Source of the DNA: Elusimicrobiota bacterium
GTDB lineage: Bacteria; Elusimicrobiota; Elusimicrobia; FEN-1173
Reading direction: 5' to 3'
Assembly: GCA_016715645.1 (NCBI GenBank)
Contig: JADJZR010000010.1
Coordinates: 62,001-126,000 of the forward strand
Length of the DNA stretch: 64,000 bases
Shown here: piece by piece, positions 36,385 to 45,545 of the stretch
Position numbering within the stretch: the stretch's first letter is position 1
Layout of the letters: the number at the start of each line of letters is the position of its first letter
Made by a program: the position numbers and the translations under genes
Notes under the pieces: model-generated
What the model was told of the DNA's origin: nothing
The model's input: the letters and a program-made list of their open reading frames with translations, nothing else
Database searches by the model: none

Positions 36385-38081
36385 ATGGCCCCCCACGAAA
36401 AAAAAACCGATCCGCGTTCCCAAAGTCGAGCGATCACCGAAGGGATACACCGTTCGCCCAACCGCGCGATGTTGCGTGACGTGGGGTTCACGGACGAAGA
36501 CTTTTTAAAACCGCTCATCGGCGTGGCGAGCACCTGGAGCGAAATTACCCCCTGCAATGTTCACATCAACGGGTTGGCAGTGTCGGCCAAGGCCGGGGCC
36601 AAAGCCGGGGGCGGCGCACCTCAGATTTTCAACACCATCACGGTATCCGACGGGATTTCCATGGGAACACCGGGGATGCGCTATTCCCTACCCAGCCGAG
36701 AAATTATCGCCGACTCCATTGAAACGGTGGTGGGGGCCCAACGCATGGATGGGTTCGTGGCCATCGGCGGATGCGACAAAAACATGCCTGGCTGTTTGAT
36801 GGCCATGGGACGGATGAACGTGCCGGCGGTCTTTGTCTACGGGGGCACCATTCGCCCCGGACAGGTCAACGGAAAAGACGTGGACATCGTCAGCATTTTT
36901 GAGGCCGTCGGCCAATACAACAACAATTTAATAGACGAAAAAACCGTTAAAGAGATCGAATGCGCCGCGTGCCCGGGGCCCGGTTCCTGCGGAGGGATGT
37001 ACACCGCCAACACCATGGCCTCAGCCATAGAAACCTTGGGAATGAGTTTACCCGCCAGTTCCTCCTATCCGGCGGAATCAGCGGAAAAAAATACAGAATG
37101 CGAACAAGCGGGGCGCGCCGTTGTGAACTTGGTCAAAGCGGGCCTGCGGCCCCGGGACATCGTGACCAAAACGTCCTTTGAAAACGCCATGGCCCTCGTG
37201 ATGGTGTTGGGCGGGTCCACGAACGCGGTGTTGCACTTGATTGCCATCGCCCACGCTTTCGGAATCCGGTTGACGTTGGCGGACTTCACGCGGATCGCCA
37301 AGCGGACACCCCATTTGGCGGACTTAAAACCTTCGGGCCGATACGTGATGTTCGATCTTCACCGGGCCGGCGGGGTGCCGGGGGTTCTCAAGATGATGAT
37401 AAAAGAAAAATTGATCGACGGGTCCGCCCTGACGGTAACGGGCAAAACCCTGGCTGAAAACCTGGCGAATTTCCCCGATTTGGCGCCGGACCAAAAAGTG
37501 ATTCGTCCGCTTAGCAATCCGTTAAGAGCCACGGGCCCCCTGGTCGTATTAAAAGGCAATTTGGCCCCCGAAGGCGCCGTGGCCAAGGTGGGTGGACTTT
37601 CCAACACAAAAATCACCGGACCCGCCAAAGTCTTTGACGGAGAAGAAGCCGCCACGGAGGCCGCTCTGAAAGGCGGCATCGTCGCTGGAGACGTGGTGGT
37701 GGTTCGTTACGAGGGCCCTAAAGGGGGACCCGGGATGAGGGAAATGTTGTCCTTGACGGCCATTCTTTCAGGGAAAGGGCTGGGGGACAAGGTGGGTCTA
37801 TTGACCGACGGCCGTTTTTCTGGCGGAAGCCACGGACGGGTGGTGGGCCACGTCTGTCCCGAAGCCGCTGTGGGGGCCCCATTGCGCACCTCAAAAATGG
37901 CGATCGGGTGACCATCGATGCCGAAAAACAAGAGCTGTCCGTCGCTCTTTCAAAAGCTGAAATAGCCAAGCGCGCCAAAAAGTGGAAACCCCGAAAACAG
38001 AAAGAAACCGGATGGTTGGCCCGCTACGCGGCGTTGGTTACTTCTGGTTCCGAAGGCGCGATTTTGAAGGTTCCCGTTTAA
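36385..38081 (+). CDS. ilvD: Dihydroxy-acid dehydratase, with a one-base frameshift near the 3' end
   Basis: Start ATG 36385 behind TAGGAGAG; the upstream frame runs through the hairpin element and is rejected. [43 protein letters not shown] and [16 protein letters not shown] hold the Fe-S cysteines and the Mg site. The frame breaks at a G5 run (37872-37876): as given it stops at 37911. With one more G it reads on through [18 protein letters not shown] to TAA 38079-38081, about 565 residues, normal for IlvD. It makes 2-keto acids in valine and isoleucine synthesis. The repaired end overlaps the converging adenosyltransferase gene by 44 bp. Confidence 0.9.
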
Positions 38082-38628
38082 ACCCCGGGATCCAGGGCGT
38101 TTCGGACACGGTCGATTTTAGGTTGGCGTGTCGAGCCAACACGAATAAAAAATCCGACAATCGGTTCATGTAAATTTGGGCGGGGCAAACAGTTTTATCG
38201 CTCCCCACCATCGGTGCCAAAGCTCGTTCCGCCCGGCGACAAACGGCCCGCGCCAAGTGAAGTGCCGACCCCAAAACCGAGCCGCCAGGTAAAATAAAAT
38301 GGGTCAACCGAGGAAGCTCCGCTGATAGGTGATCGATCCCTTTTTCAAGTTCCACGACATGGCAGGGTCCGATGCGAGGGACTCTTTTAGAAAGACGGGC
38401 CGTTCGGGGTGTCGCCAAATCGGCCCCCAATACAAACAGTTCGTTTTGAAGGCGCGATAAAACTTTCCGAAACTCTTCGTCCTCCGTAAAGCTCGCGGCC
38501 CAACCCAAAAGAGAGTTCAATTCATCCACGTCACCGTAAGCCATCACCCGCGGATGATCCTTCCGGACTTTTTCGCCTCCGAACAAATAGGTGTCCCCGC
38601 CGTCTCCCACTTTTGTGTAAATTTTCAT
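38038..38628 (-). CDS. Cob(I)alamin adenosyltransferase, PduO type
   Basis: 196 residues. Starts MKIYTKVGDGGDTYLFGGEKVRK, the ATP-binding motif of PduO-type enzymes; YGDVDELNSLLGWA and VCRRAERAL, plus YMNRLSDFLFVLAR, are further family blocks. It transfers adenosyl from ATP to cob(I)alamin. TACAAT stands seven bases before its ATG with no ribosome site, suggesting leaderless expression. Divergent from nth. Confidence 0.92.
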   Translation of the reverse strand: MKIYTKVGDGGDTYLFGGEKVRKDHPRVMAYGDVDELNSLLGWAASFTEDEEFRKVLSRLQNELFVLGADLATPRTARLSKRVPRIGPCHVVELEKGIDHLSAELPRLTHFILPGGSVLGSALHLARAVCRRAERALAPMVGSDKTVCPAQIYMNRLSDFLFVLARHANLKSTVSETPWIPGFKREPSKSRLRNQK

Positions 38629-38652
38629 AGCGACTATTGTACTCTATCGTCT

Positions 38653-38681
38653 CTGTCAATGCGATAATGAATTGCTAGAAT
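38653..38681 (+). promoter_or_regulatory. Promoter of nth
   Basis: CTGTCA (38653-38658), 17 bp, TAGAAT (38676-38681), then six bases to ATG 38688. No Shine-Dalgarno. The opposite strand carries TACAAT seven bases before the adenosyltransferase ATG, so this is a compact divergent promoter region. Confidence 0.5.
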
Positions 38682-38687
38682 TCGCCC

Positions 38688-39311
38688 ATGGCATGGGACA
38701 AACTCTTGGATACTCTCCATAAGGCTTATCCCCGGCCGCAATGCGCCCTGATTCACAACGGCCCGTTTCAGCTCTTGATTGCAACCATTTTGTCCGCCCA
38801 ATGCACCGACGAACGGGTCAACCAAGTCACGGCGGTGTTGTTTAAAAAATTTCCCACTCCCGAAAAGTTGGGGGCGGCCCCTTTGCCGGACGTCGAACAG
38901 GTGATTCGGTCCACGGGTTTTTTCCGTCAGAAAGCCAAATCCATCGTCCTATCGTCCCGTTGTCTGGTGGAACAGCACGGCGGCCAGGTCCCCCGCGACA
39001 TGGAGGCTTTGTTGAGCCTGCGCGGCGTGGCCCGAAAAACCGCCAACGTGGTGTTGGGCACGGGATTCGGTGTGGCCGCGGGCATTGTGGTGGACACCCA
39101 TGTTAAACGATTGGCCCGGCGATTGGGCCTAACCCGCCAAATAGACCCGGTGAAAGTGGAGCGAGACCTTATGAAAAAAATCCCCAAAAAAGACTGGGTG
39201 TGGTTTAGCCACGCCCTCATTCATCATGGACGAACAGTATACACAACCCTACAACCTCGGTGCGGGTCGTGTCCGGTGGGCAATCTTTGTCCGTCAGCGG
39301 GAACCGTATGA
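38688..39311 (+). CDS. nth: Endonuclease III, one Fe-S cysteine replaced
   Basis: 207 residues. ILSAQCTDERVN is typical, the helix-hairpin-helix is LRGVARKTANV with the catalytic Lys, and the catalytic Asp is in VVDTHVKRLARRLG (~136). The C-terminal cluster should be C-x6-C-x2-C-x5-C; here the last three are present (RCGSCPVGNLC) but the first position is Tyr (HGRTVYTTLQPRC). A TGC to TAC change would explain it. The enzyme removes oxidised pyrimidines from DNA. Its stop overlaps the DUF309 gene. Confidence 0.92.
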   Translation: MAWDKLLDTLHKAYPRPQCALIHNGPFQLLIATILSAQCTDERVNQVTAVLFKKFPTPEKLGAAPLPDVEQVIRSTGFFRQKAKSIVLSSRCLVEQHGGQVPRDMEALLSLRGVARKTANVVLGTGFGVAAGIVVDTHVKRLARRLGLTRQIDPVKVERDLMKKIPKKDWVWFSHALIHHGRTVYTTLQPRCGSCPVGNLCPSAGTV

Positions 39312-39727
39312 CCGCCGTGGATATTCGCTTAGAAGTGGGCGTGTTGTTGTTTAATCGTGAACTTTTTTTTGAGGCCCATGAGGTCTGGGAAGAATTGTGG
39401 CACGAAACCTATGGGCTAAACAGGAACTTTTTGCAAGGCCTCATCCAGGTAGCCAGCGCCATGCACCACCTACAAGTGGGCAACACCCGCGGGGCGCGCA
39501 TCCTTTACGGATCGGGAATGGAATTGCTGGCCCCCTACGGATCGGACCATTTGGGGCTCAACTTGACCGATTTAAAAACCCGATTCACCAAAACCATGGA
39601 AGGCCTTTTGGACGTTCCCATGACCCAACTTTCCGGGCGGGGGGGGAACGGCCCGATTAAAAAACCCTACACCTCCGAGTTGGCATTTGCTCTAATACTC
39701 TCCCATGGTGAAACGCAAAATCACTAA
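39308..39727 (+). CDS. DUF309 family protein
   Basis: 139 residues from ATG 39308, overlapping the nth stop. VLLFNRELFFEAHEVWEELW and FLQGLIQVASAMHHLQVGNTRGA are the two defining blocks of DUF309, with conserved His and Glu. Function is unknown in the family. The gene overlaps the following Nudix gene by 23 bp in another frame. Confidence 0.85.
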   Translation: MTAVDIRLEVGVLLFNRELFFEAHEVWEELWHETYGLNRNFLQGLIQVASAMHHLQVGNTRGARILYGSGMELLAPYGSDHLGLNLTDLKTRFTKTMEGLLDVPMTQLSGRGGNGPIKKPYTSELAFALILSHGETQNH

Positions 39728-40271
39728 AACCCGTTCTGCGCTGGATCAACGCGCCTCCCGAACGTGGAAACACCTCACCAAAGATGTTCGCCACTGTTTT
39801 CGGTGCGGGGAACTGTTGGTATGGGAATTCGTCCGAATTGAAGAGAAAAACCGGTTGGTCTGCTCGGAATGCAAGCTGATCGCCTACCAAAACCCAAAAA
39901 TCGTGGGGGCCACCCTTCCTGTTCGAGATGGAAAGATATTCTTGTTGCGTCGAGCGATCGAACCGGGGTACGGGCTGTGGACGTTTCCCGCCGGCTATAT
40001 GGAGCTGGGGGAAACCGTTGAAGAGTGCGCCCAAAGGGAAACCTGGGAAGAAATCCGCGCGCGGGTAAAATTGGCGGGTGTCCCGCGGTTGTATTCTTAT
40101 CCCGACGCGGTCACCGTGACAATTGTGTACCCCGCCACTGTCCTAACTCGAACCCCTTCCCCCGGTCCGGAATCCCTCGAAGTGAAACTGTTTTCAAAAA
40201 AAGAAATCCCCTGGAAAACCGTGGCCTTCCGAAGCACCCGCGACGCCCTACGAGACTGGGCCAACGATTAG
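39705..40271 (+). CDS. Nudix hydrolase with N-terminal zinc ribbon
   Basis: 188 residues. CFRCGELL and LVCSECKLIAYQNPK give a CxxC..CxxC ribbon followed directly by a Nudix fold. The Nudix box is GYMELGETVEECAQRETWEEI, matching Gx5Ex7REUxEE but with Arg-Ala where the final Gly is expected. This ribbon-Nudix plan is seen in ADP-ribose and NAD-type pyrophosphatases. The substrate is not predictable. Confidence 0.87.
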   Translation: MVKRKITKTRSALDQRASRTWKHLTKDVRHCFRCGELLVWEFVRIEEKNRLVCSECKLIAYQNPKIVGATLPVRDGKIFLLRRAIEPGYGLWTFPAGYMELGETVEECAQRETWEEIRARVKLAGVPRLYSYPDAVTVTIVYPATVLTRTPSPGPESLEVKLFSKKEIPWKTVAFRSTRDALRDWAND

Positions 40272-40431
40272 GGCCCGCGCAAAAATAAATTTTACATTTT
40301 ATCCGAGCGGATTTTGAGCCGAGCCGAAGCGACGCGAGGCGCGCATACCGTGGGGTATTAAGCCGAGCGGAGCAAAGGCGCAGGCCAAAAGCCGCCGGAG
40401 AAAATGTGAGGTTATTTTTGCGCGGGCCCTT
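40269..40431 (+). repeat. Long hairpin element, copy 2 (between Nudix gene and lexA)
   Basis: The 5' arm TTAGGGCCCGCGCAAAAATAA pairs with TTATTTTTGCGCGGGCCCTTA at the other end. Pairing goes on through TACATTTT and GCGGATTTTGAGCC with GGCCAAAAGCCGCCGG. The core contains TAAGCCGAGCGGAGC and GGCGCAGGCC. The core and inner arms match 36234-36370, while the outer stem is different in sequence. It lies between converging genes and fills the gap, so it may also end both transcripts. Confidence 0.8.
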
Positions 40432-40447
40432 AACTCGAATTCCCCAT

Positions 40448-41041
40448 TTAAAAAAATGTTCGGATCAAGCTGGTGACTTTGCCGATGACGGCGATGCGGC
40501 CGCGCAGGATGGGGTAGGCGGGATTGATCGGCTCCAAAAACGTTTCGCGGCCGCCGTGGCGAAGCCGTTTAACCGTGGCCTCGTCGCCGTCCACGGTGGC
40601 CACCACGATATCGCCGTTGTTGGCCACGGGGGTGTTTTGGACAAGCACCATGTCCCCGTCAAGAATGTGGGGAGACATGCTGTCGCCTTTCACACGAAGA
40701 ACAAAGTTGGCCCGTTTAGCCATGGCCTCGTCCACCGCGAGATAATCTTCCACTTCCGAAATCGCTTCCAACGGCAACCCCGCGGGCACTCGTCCCAGGA
40801 TGGGAAGAGAGACTTTGTTTTCCAAGGATTGCCGCGCCGCCACCATTAATCCCCGGGCCCGATCTTTGGCACGGCGCAAAACACCTTTTTTTTCCAACGC
40901 CGCCAAATGGTCCTGGATCGCTTTCGGAAACACCTTGAAGTGGCCGGCAATCTCCCGAACCGTGGGGGGGATCCCGGACTTGTGAATTTGTCGGACGATG
41001 AAACTGTAAATTTCTTTTTGCCGCTCTGTCAGGGTTGCCAT
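40448..41041 (-). CDS. lexA: LexA repressor
   Basis: 197 residues from ATG 41041 (MATLTERQKEIYSFI); a longer frame upstream is not LexA-like. The winged HTH is PPTVREIAGHFKVFPKAIQDHL. The self-cleavage site is the Ala-Gly in GRVPAGLPLEA, with catalytic Ser in GDSMSPHILDGD and catalytic Lys in ATVKRLRHG. It represses SOS genes until RecA filaments trigger cleavage. It is the last gene of a minus-strand group with a polB-like gene and a RecA-fold-like gene, and has its own promoter. Confidence 0.94.
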   Translation of the reverse strand: MATLTERQKEIYSFIVRQIHKSGIPPTVREIAGHFKVFPKAIQDHLAALEKKGVLRRAKDRARGLMVAARQSLENKVSLPILGRVPAGLPLEAISEVEDYLAVDEAMAKRANFVLRVKGDSMSPHILDGDMVLVQNTPVANNGDIVVATVDGDEATVKRLRHGGRETFLEPINPAYPILRGRIAVIGKVTSLIRTFF

Positions 41042-41047
41042 CGAAAC

Positions 41048-41076
41048 ACTATACAAAAGAACACGCATTTTTTCAA
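41048..41076 (-). promoter_or_regulatory. lexA promoter with possible operator half-site
   Basis: On the minus strand TTGAAA (41076-41071), 17 bp, TATAGT (41053-41048), then six bases to ATG 41041. This is a near-ideal sigma-70 promoter of a leaderless gene. The octamer TGTATAGT also occurs, at the same distance from the ATG, in the promoter of the cassette's first gene. The -35 overlaps the polB stop. Confidence 0.7.
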
Positions 41077-44000
41077 AACAATTCGGGTTGATACCACGAA
41101 CGATTTTCCCGAACCCTCCCGACAACGGAGGGAGGGTCCACCAACCCGTCCATGATTTCGTCGCGACACCGTTGCCACAGCTCCAGATATTTTGCGGTAT
41201 CCCACTCTGTTGCTTCGTCGACGAAGGCCAGGGGCGTGGCGCGGAACTCTACCAACTTGTCCCCGGCCGACGTGATCACGTATTTCACCGATTCGCCGGC
41301 GTGGAGATCAACGCCGGAAGCAGCCAAACGCCGGGCCGCCACCGCCGAGGGGCCACGGCCCACATAATCGGCGGGGTCTCTGGACAAACAAAATGTCACG
41401 GCCAGTTCGGCCGGGGTCGCGTGGCCGCGGGCGATGCGTTCGCGGACCTTTTCAGCGATTTCATCCAGCTCCCGCGCTCTCCCGCGGCAACCGGCCACGT
41501 CGTCGGCCTGGGCCAACACCGCCAACATTTCATTTTGCATGGTCTTGAAAATTTCCGGCGTGTCGCGGCGGCGAAGGGCGAGGCCCCGCACTTTCAGTTC
41601 CCCGTTGGTGAACGCGCCGAAATATCGGTTGGGCACGCCGGAGAGCGGATCGGTTTTCGATGGACAAAAACGCAACCATTTGTAGACGCCTTCCAACCCG
41701 ATGGGCGCGCCCGCGTGGGCCTCGATGCCCCGGCGGATCTCCTCAAAGTCCAAACCCGGCCGACCCTGGATCCACACACAGTCCACGTTGCCATGAAGCA
41801 CATGAAACCCTCGTTTTTCCACACACTCTTTGGCCCGAAGCAACACTTCCCGCCCCCACGCCGTCACCGATTCGTGCGCCTCAATTTTCCCAAACCGCGC
41901 GTTCTTGTACCCGAGATACCCGAAACAATTACCCGTTAAAACCCCGCCTTGCAAACAGAATACCCGCGGGTCTTGATTCATTGTGACGCAATAGACGTAC
42001 GGACCAGTGGGGAGGACCTTTTGAATCGATTTTACACGTTCATAGACCAGGTCACTGTTAATTAATTTTGACACACGCGCCAATTCGACCGCATCCTGGG
42101 GCGATAACCGATCCAGACGCCGGCGTATTTGCTCAATTTTGACCCGGGCCGAATGAAGTGAAATTCTCTCCACATTCGTGAGACGTGGAGCGACCCGGGC
42201 CACACGCGCCTTCCGGGCCAATCGTAAAAGGCCCGACGCGTGGGGAGGAAACTCCGCCCGTCTCTCCGCCGTCCTCTTTGGCTGACCACGCATGGTTGCC
42301 GCGTGTTTCCGAGAAAGGATCCCGCCGGACATTAATTCCCGCACGTCCGTTGCCCCGCGCACATCGACCCGAGAAAGAGCGGGGACAGGATCGGAGAACC
42401 GAAATTGAAGACCTTCCATTCCCAGCAAGAAGCCTAGATCTTCTATCAACTCCGAGCCCATGGAACTCCACCCGACGAAGTTTCTTGCCCTCGCTACGTG
42501 CCCGTCCGCCCCTAAAAGTCCGCGCAAAAAACCTCGACGAAATTCCCGAGGACCGTTCAAAACCAATGAAGGCACCACCAACTTGCCGGAATCGGACGCT
42601 CGGCCCAATCCAAACACAACCTCCAGGATTCGGATCAAAGCGATGCTGTTGATTTGAATCACCTCCATCGCAACGCCCTTCTCCTTATACCGGTGAACAT
42701 TCAGACAAAATTGATGGCGAACAAAAGCCACCAAAAAATCCGCAATGTCTTTCTCGGCCGTTCCCACATCCAACCGAATCATTCTCCCGGACACGCTCCC
42801 ATCCCCGACGTAAAATCCCAGGAAAAAACCAAGGCCTTCGTTTAATTCCAAACGGGCAGGGATCTTTTGGACCAGTCCGCCGGAACGTTTGCCCCGCCCC
42901 ACGTGGGTCGCGGCCCAGAACCCCTTCGAAAGGCAACTCACCAAATGGAACGGCAAATAATTCCCGGATCGCCAATTCCGAAGAGAAAGGGGCGAATAGT
43001 CGCCTTTTATGTTTTTCTCGATCGCGTCTCCGTTATCGGAAATGACACGGCCAAGACTGTTCCCAAAAACCCTCCAAAGAGGCAACTCGTTGAGTGGGAG
43101 CCTTTCCAAAAGGATTCGAAACACATCAACGTGGCAAGGGGGATTTTCGGGTGAAGGCAACCGTGCCAAAACGGGAACCCAATCGCCCACCCGTAATTGA
43201 TCCGCTTTTCTCTTCACCAAATGGCCTCCCTTCAAAATCAGACAGTCATGCTCAGCGGTATAGTTGATCTTTCGCCCGCCCCCCACACCGATGCGAAGAA
43301 GAGCGGAGGGGGCGGGTTTCCGAACGAACTGTTTCACAGAACAAAAGGAAGCCCGACCCTTCTGATCCAGGCCGACCACTTCCACCGATTGATTTAACGG
43401 CACCGTCCCCTCCGTGTCTTGCGCGTGTCGATCAACGAGGTCACGAATCGATCCGGTTTTGATTTCACCCCCTTCCCGATAGGGCAGGCGAGTCTTGCCG
43501 TCCACGCAGGTCACCAAACACCACTTGTGCGCGTCGGCGCGGGCTTTGTAACGGGCGGCGTCGGGAGCGTTCGACTTGTAAAGGCGTTTGTATTCGGATC
43601 GTTTCTTTAAGAGGGGGGCCAAAACGTCGGGCACCAATCCCCGACGCCGAAGGCACAGGTGATGACCGATTTCGGGGACGGAGAATCCACGGTGGTTTCC
43701 GCGCTGGCGCGCTCCAACCATTTCGTCGCCTCCCACGGCTCCCCCGTCATGGTTTCCGCGCTGGCGCGCTCCACCATGGTTTCCGCGCGCGCACCATTCT
43801 CTCCCACGGCTCCCCGTCATGGTTTCCGCGCTGGCGCGCCCCAACCATTTCGTCGCCTCCCACGGCTCCCCCGTCATGGTTTCCGCGCTGGCGCGCTCCA
43901 ACCATTTCGTCGCCTCCCACGGCTCCCCCGTCATGGTTTCCGCGCTGGCGCGCTCCAACCATTTCGTCGCCTCCCACGGCTCCCCCGTCATGGTTTCCGC

Positions 44001-45225
44001 GCTGGCGCGCTCCAACCATTTCGTCGCCTCCCACGGCTCCGTCACAACACGCGCAATTGATGGTTTCCGGGGAAATGTTGTGTTGGACCATTAACGTCGG
44101 ATACATGGACACAAAATCGTATTCGGCGATGTGTTCGAACCAGCCGATGTCGGGCTCATACACCAACCCGCCCTTGTCGGCCACCAGCAGATCCGACGCT
44201 GGACGAAAATCTTCGGCCTGGGCTTTATCCAGGGGGATCAAAAGGCCCCGCTTCAGCGCCACGTCCAATTGCATCGATGACAGGGAGGTCCCGATGGTGG
44301 TCCGCGCCGCCCGTTGAACCGGTATTTTGGCGATGCGGGAAATCTCAAAAAGCCCTTCCCAACCGCATTCCTTGAAATAAAAACTGTTCTTCAGATCCAA
44401 ATGCCAACGTCCAAAAAGATAGTGCGCGCCCGACTGGTACACCGTTCGCCCGTAACTCATAAACGATTTTCCCGGACGGGCCTCCACGTCAAAATCCCCG
44501 TCCCTGTTCAGGCGCAAAGACCGGCGGGCGCGACGGGCCCAATCCAAAAGATGCGGGATGAGGTACCCGTCGCCCCAGTCGGTTGTCAACACGTCAGGAT
44601 CCCACTGCTGAATCCTCCGATCCAAGGTTTCCAACTGTTCGGCGGGATCGCCCTCCAGGATGTGCGTCATGTCCTCATGGCGCACGATCAACCCGCCGCG
44701 GGACGCGTGCCGGGGGTTCACCGCGCCTGAAAATTCCGATCCAGCCAACGCCAAATGCAAAAACCGAAGGGGGGGAAGGGAAAAATCAACAGACCAGGGA
44801 CTATCTTGAATGTGAAAATGGGTCAATTGACCGTCGTCAAAATCAAATTGGCCGAACGCCAGAGGGAAATGGCCCCGCTCGTAGTGATAGTTCTGGACAA
44901 GATGGATGTCCGCGTTGTAAAGGAGAACCCCGGCCCGTTTCAGTTTTTTGACCAGCGGTCCATGGATCAGGGGGGGAACGCGAACCTCAAAAACAGGCCG
45001 AACCGTTTCGCAGTACAGGTCGGCGCCCTCCCGGGCAACGACATCCAGCGCAACTCGAACCGTGGACAACAACGACCGCGCCCGTGCCCAGTCCGCGCCG
45101 TCCACCACAAACGGCGCCCGCCACGGGTCCAAAAAATGAACCCGACGCCCGTCCGACAGGATGGCCCACACCCGCATCCCCTCGGCCACCGGATAAACAT
45201 CAAATATCCACCCGTCCCCGCGCAT
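41073..45225 (-). CDS. B-family DNA polymerase with intein and minisatellite (frame broken in the array)
   Basis: The ATG at 45225 follows GGGAGGGCGCGGATAG. The first ~395 residues hold a degenerate exonuclease domain: no DxE at motif I (LHLALAGSEF) and no clear Exo II Asp pattern. Motif A is DFVSMYPTLM (~368). Then a 57-bp tandem array, VPEIGHHLCLRRRGL, and motif B HKWCLVT..CFGYLGYKNARFG, split by an intein. Motif C reads HGNVDCVW where DTD is usual. The ORF end is at 41073. The frames before and after the array differ; one irregular repeat unit (43751-43820) shifts it. Without intein and extra repeats the protein would be ~750 residues. It may be an inactivated or atypical polymerase. Confidence 0.85.
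41928..43508 (-). other. Intein with LAGLIDADG homing endonuclease, in polymerase motif B
   Basis: 527 residues from the Cys after HKWCLVT to the Asn before CFGYLGY. Block A begins CVDGKTRLPYREGG, block B has YTAEHDCLI, and the end is FCLQGGVLTGN followed by Cys. The penultimate residue is Gly rather than the usual His. Two endonuclease motifs are present (LGFFLGFYVGDGSV and RGFLRGLLGADGHV), both with their acidic residue. The site, inside the nucleotide-binding motif, is a classic intein hotspot in B-family polymerases. Splicing is needed for a working polymerase. Confidence 0.92.
43694..44040 (-). repeat. 57-bp minisatellite inside the polymerase gene
   Basis: Near-identical 57-bp units start at 43694, 43821, 43878, 43935 and 43992 (the last partial). 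Between them an irregular 70-bp unit (43751-43820) is made of two partial copies. 57 bp is 19 codons, so perfect units keep the frame, but the 70-bp unit does not. Both flanks read the repeat in the same phase (GAVGGDEMVGARQRGNH), so a single ancestral unit is the likely original state. Confidence 0.95.
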
Positions 45226-45284
45226 CTATCCGCGCCCTCCCACACCATAAAGCGAGTTATTGACAAATAGGTAAATTAGACGCA

Positions 45285-45545
45285 TTACACTGAATCCCGA
45301 TTGGGTCCCTGGGTTTTCTCCCATTGGGCGAGACGAGCGGCCAGGCCGAGAAGCATCGCCATCAAAATGCCTTCCATAGGAACCGGCCGGCTGGCCATGG
45401 ACAGCGGCGCCGCGTGGCGGCGAGCCAACCGCCAGAGACCGTCCCAAACCTCCTGATCTTCTTTGCGCAGAGCCCGGCGGAACTCTTTCCACAGGTCTTC
45501 TTCCTGGTGAAGCGTTTGAACAATGGTGGGAAGCGTGCGCCCCAT
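45285..45545 (-). CDS. Small unknown protein between RecA-fold-like and polB genes
   Basis: 86 residues starting MGRTLPTIVQTLHQEEDLWKEFRRAL, helical and charged, with a hydrophobic stretch MEGILMAMLLGLAARLAQ near the end. Its ATG directly follows a TAA that belongs to a duplicated 3' end of the upstream gene, showing that the two were once directly joined. It lies 59 bp before polB. No family recognised; by position it may link the two neighbouring proteins. Confidence 0.65.
   Translation of the reverse strand: MGRTLPTIVQTLHQEEDLWKEFRRALRKEDQEVWDGLWRLARRHAAPLSMASRPVPMEGILMAMLLGLAARLAQWEKTQGPNRDSV

Noticed and set aside
41088..41939. Plus-strand open frame of 283 codons opposite the polymerase
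   Set aside because: Mirror of a strongly coding minus-strand sequence (polymerase thumb and motif C); composition is of the shadow type.
43694..44040. Regular repeats resembling a CRISPR array
   Set aside because: The units are 57 bp and directly abut with no spacers, and they lie in a coding region. It is a minisatellite.
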